Assembly (NCBI RefSeq): GCF_900142395.1
Contig: NZ_FRAS01000001.1
Coordinates: forward strand, 609,775-673,774
Reading direction: 5' to 3'
DNA: 64,000 bases
Origin: Hymenobacter psychrotolerans DSM 18569
GTDB taxonomy: Bacteria; Bacteroidota; Bacteroidia; Cytophagales; Hymenobacteraceae
Shown: positions 58,721 to 64,000 of the stretch, piece after piece
How the letters are laid out: each line of letters starts with the position of its first letter
How positions within the stretch are numbered: position 1 is the first letter of the stretch
Notes under the pieces: generated by a model
Database searches by the model: none
Seen by the model: the letters and a program-made list of their open reading frames with translations, nothing else
Told to the model about the DNA's origin: nothing
Position numbers and translations under genes: made by a program

Positions 58721-59770
58721 ATGCTTACCATTCCTTCCCCCGCCCAGCCTTCTTCGCCTGATACAGCACTGCCACCGGCGCGCCGCCGGAAGCGAGCCTG
58801 GGTGAAGGAGCGGGCCTTTCTGCTGCAGAACATCGTACGCGGCAACCTTATCCATAACACCGGCGGCGCCCTGCACGTGATGCGCCTGCTCACGCTGCAT
58901 AAGATGCCGGCGGGGCTGCTGGCGCCTGGTCATCCCTGGGTGAGCGGACAGATGCCCGACGGGCAGGGCGCCGTGTGGCCCCGCAACGTAGTGTTCCGGA
59001 CGCCGGTGGGCACGGCGTGGGCCGAGCCCAGCTACGCTCCGGATGCCGATGAGGTGCTGGTGGGCAAAGTGGGCAAGTTTCTGGCGACGATGGTAGGCAA
59101 GTCGGTGCCGACGCCGGAGATACCGCACGGCACGCGCCGCCGCATGCCGCACGCCATCAACTACCTGCACGGCGCGGTGCACTACAACGGCCTGACGGTG
59201 CTGTTCAATACCTTCGCGGAGGCGCTGGAGTACCTGGCCGACACCCGCTTCCGGAAGGAGCTGCGCCGCATGATTCGGGCGGAGCGCCGCGAAGTGACGC
59301 TGGTGTTTCGGGAGCGGAACTACGACCCGGTAGAGTACGCGTATTTCTCGGCCTTCGTCATGTCGCACCTGCCGTGGTTTGCCAACGTGAACGGAGCCCA
59401 GCGCCGCGTAATGTGGGGCAACCCCTCGCCCTATCCGGCCGTGAACATCATCAACGGCAGCTGGGTGGCCGATACGGAGCGCCTGCGCCACGGCGACACA
59501 ACCGGCATTGTGCGGCCACCGGTGGCACCGGGCGTATACTTCCAGGGCGAATACGGAGTACCAACCCGCGGCGTCAACCGCCTGGAGAAAACCCATGCCT
59601 TCCTGATCAACAACTGGGTGCGGCGGCGCGGCTTCCGGGGCGGGTTGTATTTCGTGGACCGGCGCAAAGTGGAGGCCGAGCGGTACCAGCAGTATAAGGC
59701 TACCGGCGGGCAGAACTTTGTGGGGAATGAGGTGATTCAGCACCCGTTGCGGCGCCGGAAGAAAGAGTAA
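58721..59770 (+). CDS. Orphan basic protein
   Basis: 349 residues, rich in Arg and without signal or membrane segment. No domain recognised. Landmarks are RKRAWVKERAFLLQNIVRGNLI, GALHVMRLLTLHKMP, the paired HGTRRRMPHAINYLHGAVHYNG, and YDPVEYAYFSAFVMSHLPWFANVNG. The C-terminus is strongly basic (HPLRRRKKE). Several invariant-looking His and Trp residues suggest an enzyme, but none can be assigned. A -7 element TAGCTTTA (58677-58684) lies 36 bases before the ATG. A terminator separates it from the T9SS gene upstream. Confidence 0.6.
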   Translation: MLTIPSPAQPSSPDTALPPARRRKRAWVKERAFLLQNIVRGNLIHNTGGALHVMRLLTLHKMPAGLLAPGHPWVSGQMPDGQGAVWPRNVVFRTPVGTAWAEPSYAPDADEVLVGKVGKFLATMVGKSVPTPEIPHGTRRRMPHAINYLHGAVHYNGLTVLFNTFAEALEYLADTRFRKELRRMIRAERREVTLVFRERNYDPVEYAYFSAFVMSHLPWFANVNGAQRRVMWGNPSPYPAVNIINGSWVADTERLRHGDTTGIVRPPVAPGVYFQGEYGVPTRGVNRLEKTHAFLINNWVRRRGFRGGLYFVDRRKVEAERYQQYKATGGQNFVGNEVIQHPLRRRKKE

Positions 59771-59817
59771 GGTAGTCAGAGTGCAGGCTGAAATAAGCGC
59801 TGCCTCTTGCTGCTCCT

Positions 59818-60543
59818 CTACACCTTATCCTGCCGGATCAGGCGGCGGTAGGCATCTACCATGCGGTGCTGGGGCAGACCCAAGTGGTACATAACCGTGA
59901 GCAGGTAGTAAATACTTTGCAGCCGCACCACGCCGTTTTCGCGGTATTTGCGGGCCGAGGTGACGATGGGGCCGGGCAGTACGCGAAATGGGGCTACCCG
60001 CCCCAGGCGCCCCGTAATTTCCTGATCTTCAAAAACAACCATGGTTTCGCGGTAGCCGCCGGCCTGCTCAAAAACAGTCCGCCGCACAAACAGGCTTTGG
60101 TCGCCGAAGCGGAAGGCCTGCACGGGGAAGCGGGTAAACCAGGCGTTGGCTTTCAGAAACCAGCTCGGATGGTCGAACTGCAGCCGGTAGCAGCCGCTGC
60201 CCGCGCCCTGCGCCACGGCCGCCCTGATCTGCTGCACAAAATCTGCCGGCGGATAGGTGTCGGCGTGCAGAAAGTACAAGATGTCGCCGGTGGCGTGGCG
60301 GGCCCCGAAATTGAGCTGAGCTGCCCGGCCTTTCTGCGGGCACTGCACCACCAGGGCCCCGGCCTGCCGGGCCTCAGCGGCCGTACCGTCGGGGCTGTGC
60401 GCGTCGGCTACCACAATTTCCAGCGCAGTGGCCGGCCCGGCCGCTTCCCGCAGGTAGGAGAGTAGCCGCCCGATATTGCCGGCTTCCCTGTAGGTAGGAA
60501 TGATAATGCTGAAGGAGGCCGGTGCGGAGGACACAGAGTTCAT
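59818..60543 (-). CDS. Glycosyltransferase, TIGR04283-like
   Basis: 241 residues of GT-A fold: SIIIPTYREAGNIGRLL, EIVVADAHSPDGTAAEA, GRAAQLNFGARHATGDILYFLHADTYPP (a DxD-like HAD) and VVFEDQEITGRL. The set, especially KGRAAQLNFGA and FLHADT, matches the TIGR04283 group named after arsenosugar biosynthesis. Donor and acceptor are unknown. No arsenic gene is nearby, so the family name should not be taken as function. It follows the sigma/TPR pair on the same strand. Confidence 0.88.
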   Translation of the reverse strand: MNSVSSAPASFSIIIPTYREAGNIGRLLSYLREAAGPATALEIVVADAHSPDGTAAEARQAGALVVQCPQKGRAAQLNFGARHATGDILYFLHADTYPPADFVQQIRAAVAQGAGSGCYRLQFDHPSWFLKANAWFTRFPVQAFRFGDQSLFVRRTVFEQAGGYRETMVVFEDQEITGRLGRVAPFRVLPGPIVTSARKYRENGVVRLQSIYYLLTVMYHLGLPQHRMVDAYRRLIRQDKV

Positions 60544-60642
60544 ACTTGGCCAGACGAGTCCGCCCGCGTCCCGGTTGCCACCAAACCAAATAGGATGGTC
60601 GGGAAAGGGCCAGTTGGTAGCGGCAGAAGCAGTGACTGCCGC

Positions 60643-61440
60643 TTACGGCTGAGGCTGTAGCAGCTTGGTGCGCAGCAGCTTGCGCGCCTGCCGCTGATAA
60701 GGGTTGCGGGAGTCGGCGGCTACGGTGCGGAGAGTCGTCTGAGCCTGGGGCAGCAGGCCGGTGCGCCACTGCGCCATCCCCAGATGATAGAGCGCCTTGC
60801 CCGTCAGCGCCGAGCCGGGCTGCCGGCTGGCGCGCACCAGGTAGGAGCGGGCCGCTGCCGCGTCGCCCTGGCGCAGCAGTACCACGCCCGTGTAGTAGTA
60901 AAGCGAGTCGGGGCTCAGGCCGGCTTCGGAAATCCGACGCATCGTTTGCAGCGCCTCCGGATACTGGCCGTTGCGGTACTGCAGCATGGCTTCTGAAAGC
61001 AGCGTGTTGCCTTTTTTCCGCGTGGCGGCTTTACTCAGGCCGGGCTCCGGCGTGTAATAATAGGTCCAGGCTTCGTCGGGGCTCATGGTGTGCGGGCGCA
61101 GCCACAGCCAGATGCCCAGGCCCAGCAATACGGCCAGCACGCCCGCTACCACCGTCCAGCGGACCTGGGTGCGCCGGCGGCGGCGCTGAATGCGGGTCAG
61201 GGCCTGCTGGCGCTGGTCGAGGCGTTTGTCGAGGCCTATGAGGCGGTGGCGCAGGGTTTCGTGGCCGGCTACCCAGCGCAGGTCGGCCGTAAACCGCTCG
61301 TAGGCTTCGTAGGCCGCGCTAAGCTGCTCGTCCTGCTCCATCCGCAGCTCAAAAGCCGCCTGCTCGCTCTCCGACATCTGCCCATCGGCAAAGCGTTCCA
61401 GCTCATCGAGGTAGGGGCGCAAATCGATGGGAGGTGTCAT
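60643..61440 (-). CDS. Membrane TPR-like protein, possible anti-sigma partner
   Basis: 265 residues. The cytosolic N-terminus (1-92) opens with PIDLRPYLDELERFADGQMSESEQAAFELRM, like zinc-less anti-sigma cytosolic domains. One transmembrane helix (about 95-115, WTVVAGVLAVLLGLGIWLWL) is followed by exported TPR-like helices (for example AMLQYRNGQYPEALQTMRRI, YHLGMAQWRTGLLPQAQTTL). The stop codon, the downstream glycosyltransferase and the upstream sigma factor all lie on the minus strand. Its position after the sigma gene suggests it anchors or restrains that sigma factor. Confidence 0.78.
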   Translation of the reverse strand: MTPPIDLRPYLDELERFADGQMSESEQAAFELRMEQDEQLSAAYEAYERFTADLRWVAGHETLRHRLIGLDKRLDQRQQALTRIQRRRRRTQVRWTVVAGVLAVLLGLGIWLWLRPHTMSPDEAWTYYYTPEPGLSKAATRKKGNTLLSEAMLQYRNGQYPEALQTMRRISEAGLSPDSLYYYTGVVLLRQGDAAAARSYLVRASRQPGSALTGKALYHLGMAQWRTGLLPQAQTTLRTVAADSRNPYQRQARKLLRTKLLQPQP

Positions 61441-61525
61441 AAGCGGGGAGCAGGCGAGGGAAGAACAGCGAAGCGAGGATGCAACGGCGAAGCTACACAG
61501 AAGCGCGCCAGAACAAGCAACAGAA

Positions 61526-62047
61526 TCAAGAACCGGCCGGGCTGGCCGCCTGCTGGGTGCGCAGGTGCAGGTCGTAGAGGCGGCGCAGGCACCCCGACTT
61601 CTGCAGGCGGGCCACGGTAGCATTGGCGAAGCCCATTTTGCCGGCCACTTTCTCGAAATTATACCCCCGGAAATAAAAGAACATGAGCACCTGCTGGCAG
61701 TCGGTGGTGAGCTGCGTGAACAGGCCCAGCAGCCGGCGGCGGCGCCCCGCCTCCGCCGCGGGCAGAATATCGGTTTCTGTCTGCGTGGTTTGCCGGTTCT
61801 GAGCGGCCATGCCGTACACGTAGGCCCGCAGGTCGGGCGGCAGCTTGGTCAGGCGGCCATCGGCTACCTGGTCGTAGAACTCTACCAGCACGGTGCGCAG
61901 CAGCTCGTGCGCCGCGGCTGGCTCCAGCTGGTGCTGGCGCCGGGCCCAGCGGGCAAACAGGTTGCGGTTTTCCTGGTAGAATTTTATCAGAAACGTCTGG
62001 TTGCCAACGCGCAGGTGGGTCAGGGTTTCGGCTAAGGGCTGAGTCAC
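61526..62047 (-). CDS. RNA polymerase sigma factor, ECF-like
   Basis: 173 residues. Region 2-like helices (FLIKFYQENRNLFARWARRQ, TVLVEFYDQVADG) precede a region 4 helix-turn-helix (TTDCQQVLMFFYFRGYNFEKVAGKMGFANATVARLQKSGCLRRL). These are the marks of a small group IV sigma factor that directs RNA polymerase to stress or envelope genes. The start is a GTG at 62047 (VTQPLAETLTHL); a longer frame to 62206 would overlap the AraC gene. It is co-directional with the TM/TPR gene. Confidence 0.8.
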   Translation of the reverse strand: MTQPLAETLTHLRVGNQTFLIKFYQENRNLFARWARRQHQLEPAAAHELLRTVLVEFYDQVADGRLTKLPPDLRAYVYGMAAQNRQTTQTETDILPAAEAGRRRRLLGLFTQLTTDCQQVLMFFYFRGYNFEKVAGKMGFANATVARLQKSGCLRRLYDLHLRTQQAASPAGS

Positions 62048-62171
62048 GGCACCAGAAATAACAAAGACGAAAAACAAGCCCCCCGGCCGATAAGCCGTTG
62101 GGGGCGGAACAAGATAACGCAGAAAGTTGGGTTGTGGATGAGTGAACGTGGCGGGCGGGCGGCTGGCTGGC

Positions 62172-63113
62172 TCAGACGGACGCTGCTTTGCCGGGGTGCG
62201 CGGCACTGCCGGCTTCGGCGGCGCGCTTCTCGTCGCGGTAGGCGCGGGCCCGGTAGGCTACCGGCGAGAGGCCCGTGTGCTTACGGAAAAAGCGCGTGAA
62301 GTAGCCGGAGTCGGCAAACTGCAGGGTGTAGGCAATTTCCGAAATCGACGACGAGGTATATACCAGGTGGTTGTGGGCGCGCCGGATGGTATTGGCATTC
62401 ACGATTTCCAGCGCCGACTTGCCCTTCACGGCGTGGCAGATGCGGTTCAGGTGGACCGGCGTAATGTTCAGCTCGCGGGCATAATCGGCAATCTTCTTCT
62501 CGAACGGAGCAGCCCGGGCCACGCTTTTCTGGAACTCGTGGAAGTAGTGCAGGTTGCGGTTGGAGCTGCCCGCCGCCTTGCGCTCCTGATGCTTGAGCAG
62601 CCGGAACAGCTTCACAAACAGCAGCTTGAAGTAGCCGTTCAGGGCCAGCTGGCGCTCCGGCAGCTGGGAGTGCATTTCGGCATGAATGTGGCGCTCCAGG
62701 GCCAGCAGCTCCGCAAAGCTTTCCTCTTCCGTGAAGTCGCTGAGCACGTACACGCTGCTGAGCTCAATCAGAATAGAGGGGCTGACCTGCAGAATGGTGT
62801 CGAGCAGCGCCTCGGCCACCGTGAGGGAGCGGCCTTTCACCTGCGGGCTGAACGTGAAGCCGTGCACCGCCCCGGCCGGAATCAGCACCACGCAGGGCGT
62901 GCTCAATTCCATGGGCTCCGCTACGGCGTCGAGCGTAGCCTGCCCGGCCTCCAGGAAAAACAGCTGGTACAGGTTGCCGTGCAGGTGCGGTTTCAGGCCC
63001 CAGTTGGTGGTGCGGTTGCGCGGCGAAATCAGTTGGCTGTAAATGTACGTATGCGAGACCTGCGCCTTCGTATCGCCGTAGAGGCCGTTGTAATGGGCTA
63101 TTTGCTTAGGCAT
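62172..63113 (-). CDS. AraC family transcriptional regulator
   Basis: 313 residues. The N-terminal cupin-like region (about 25-100) with GLKPHLHGNLYQLFFLEAG recalls PobR/AraC effector domains. The C-terminal double helix-turn-helix (about 195-300) includes YARELNITPVHLNRICHAVKG and SSSISEIAYTLQFADSGYFTRFFRKHTGLSPVAYR, the AraC signature. The region between it and pckA is divergent, so it may act on either its own or the pckA promoter, though the two are not necessarily linked. ATG at 63113. Confidence 0.92.
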   Translation of the reverse strand: MPKQIAHYNGLYGDTKAQVSHTYIYSQLISPRNRTTNWGLKPHLHGNLYQLFFLEAGQATLDAVAEPMELSTPCVVLIPAGAVHGFTFSPQVKGRSLTVAEALLDTILQVSPSILIELSSVYVLSDFTEEESFAELLALERHIHAEMHSQLPERQLALNGYFKLLFVKLFRLLKHQERKAAGSSNRNLHYFHEFQKSVARAAPFEKKIADYARELNITPVHLNRICHAVKGKSALEIVNANTIRRAHNHLVYTSSSISEIAYTLQFADSGYFTRFFRKHTGLSPVAYRARAYRDEKRAAEAGSAAHPGKAASV

Positions 63114-63470
63114 GGCACTGAAACTGGAAGCACTATCGGGGCGGAGCAGCCCGCCGAAAACCAGCTGCCCTGCCTAATATACCGCTGCCACACAAAATGT
63201 TCGTTTTGTCCCGCTAATATGCCGAAACATCTCATTGGCTCTGCAGGTCGTGTACTAGCTTTGTCAGACAATTCGGGTGCTTATACCCTCGCTACGGCAT
63301 GGTGGCCGCGCTGGCAGTGTTGTGCGCCTGATTTCGGATGATGTTTCGTTTGTCCGGCTGTATTTTCGGCTTGATGTATCTGTTCTGTTTACCGCTCCAA
63401 CGCAACTAGGGGTAAGCTGCCGCCCGTCTCACCGTCTTTTCGCTCAAATTCCCACCTCATTTTCTTTCCT
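63114..63470. other. Divergent regulatory region between the AraC gene and pckA
   Basis: 357 bases with no gene. It holds the pckA promoter candidate at 63235-63263 and must hold the AraC gene promoter, for which no clear -7 was found. Nothing else can be named. Confidence 0.5.
63235..63263 (+). promoter_or_regulatory. Candidate pckA promoter (TTG-N18-TAGCTTTG)
   Basis: TTG (63235-63237) and an exact TAnnTTTG element TAGCTTTG (63256-63263) are separated by 18 bases. The implied leader is about 200 bases, long enough for further control by carbon source. Confidence 0.5.
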
Positions 63471-64000
63471 ATGACTACGCTCGATAGCCGCCTTACTACC
63501 CTGGGCCTCACCGGGGCCGCGCAGGTGCACCTGAACCTCACGCCCGAGCAGCTCACCGCGCACGCGCTGCGCCGCCACGAAGGCGTGCTCACCGACACGG
63601 GCGCGCTCATGGCCGACACGGGCGCCTTCACCGGCCGCTCGCCCAAGGACCGCTTCATCGTGAAAGATGCCGGCACGCAGGACAGCGTCTGGTGGGGCGA
63701 CATCAACATCCCCTTCCCCGAGGACAAGTTCGAGCAGCTGCACCAGAAAATGGCGGCCTACCTGGCTGATAAGGAGCTGTTCGTGCGCGAGGCCTACGCC
63801 GGCGCCCACCCCGACTACCAGCTCAAGCTGCGCGTCGTCAACGAGCTGGCCTGGCACAACCTGTTCTGCTACAACATGTTCCTGCGCCCCGCAGCCGGCG
63901 CCGACACGAGCTGGACGCCGGACTTCTCCATCATCTGCGCCCCGGGCTTCGAGGCCGACCCGGCCACCGACGGCACGCGCCAGAAGAACTTCGCCATCCT
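63471..64000 (+). CDS. pckA: Phosphoenolpyruvate carboxykinase (ATP), 5' part, cut by window edge
   Basis: The first 176 codons are present and open to the window edge. Translation from the ATG at 63471 gives MTTLDSRLTTLGLTG, then GVLTDTGALMADTGAFTGRSPKDRFIV, the conserved N-terminal TGRSPKD block of ATP-type PEPCK, and VNELAWHNLFCYNMFLRP. The enzyme makes phosphoenolpyruvate from oxaloacetate with ATP in gluconeogenesis. The Walker-like kinase motif and the active site lie beyond the edge, so completeness cannot be judged. Confidence 0.93.
   Translation, partial: MTTLDSRLTTLGLTGAAQVHLNLTPEQLTAHALRRHEGVLTDTGALMADTGAFTGRSPKDRFIVKDAGTQDSVWWGDINIPFPEDKFEQLHQKMAAYLADKELFVREAYAGAHPDYQLKLRVVNELAWHNLFCYNMFLRPAAGADTSWTPDFSIICAPGFEADPATDGTRQKNFAI

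Noticed and set aside
62048..62206. Longer start for the sigma factor
   Set aside because: It would overlap the AraC gene and add a Pro-rich stretch not seen in sigma factors.

Overview
The window reads as a chromosomal segment of a high-GC, pigmented member of Bacteroidota, most like Hymenobacter or a near relative (Cytophagales). Four points support this. Several secreted proteins end in a type IX secretion (T9SS) sorting domain. There is a CrtD/CruF carotenoid pair. Many genes have a TAnnTTTG -7 element, the Bacteroidota promoter signature, very close to the start codon. The gene set (roadblock-like proteins, YfbK-like VWA proteins, YbiA-like NADAR, sigma factor with a TM/TPR partner) is also typical. 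No rRNA, tRNA, CRISPR array, transposase or phage structural operon was recognised.

Layout. 0-4 kb: thioredoxin plus a small acidic partner under a promoter that overlaps a perfect 7-1-7 palindrome, then a carotenoid operon (crtD, cruF) and a TetR regulator. 4-13 kb: SPFH protein, RlmI-like rRNA methyltransferase, small hypothetical genes, a large SNF2 helicase and a LolC/E-type permease. 13-20 kb: housekeeping genes (methyltransferase, rbfA, rpiB, tatC, glyA) whose gaps are filled by unusual inverted arrays of 7-8 bp repeats, with a 21-bp minisatellite in front of glyA. 20-25 kb: two paralogous VWA proteins around an outer-membrane barrel gene. 25-41 kb: exported proteins, comprising a T9SS propeller-repeat protein, TPR protein, acyltransferase, two paralogous barrel-like proteins, a lipoprotein phosphoesterase, a T9SS subtilase, and a run of phage-tail-like fibre proteins (tail-collar, fibre, S74 chaperone). 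41-48 kb: radA, a cysteine-less thioredoxin-fold protein, a radical SAM/SPASM protein, and two roadblock-like proteins. 48-55 kb: rsmI-lnt-inositol monophosphatase, pterin dehydratase, GAF protein, NADAR protein, two disordered acidic proteins and a phosphoesterase. 55-64 kb: a large T9SS beta-helix protein, an orphan, a TIGR04283-type glycosyltransferase, a sigma factor with a TM/TPR partner, an AraC regulator and the 5' part of pckA, cut by the window edge.

Functional themes. TatC, Lnt and a LolC/E-like permease serve protein export and lipoprotein handling, and the many Sec, Tat, lipoprotein and T9SS cargo genes nearby would use such systems. RsmI, RlmI-like and RbfA serve ribosome maturation. 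The least explained material is the family of intercistronic repeat hairpins (about 14.2-18.1 kb, 22.9-23.1 kb), the exported tail-fibre-like operon (about 35.6-40.9 kb), and the operator-like palindrome in front of the thioredoxin gene. Start sites were chosen where possible by ATG, or by placing the start downstream of a recognisable -7 element. Several differ from the longest open frame.
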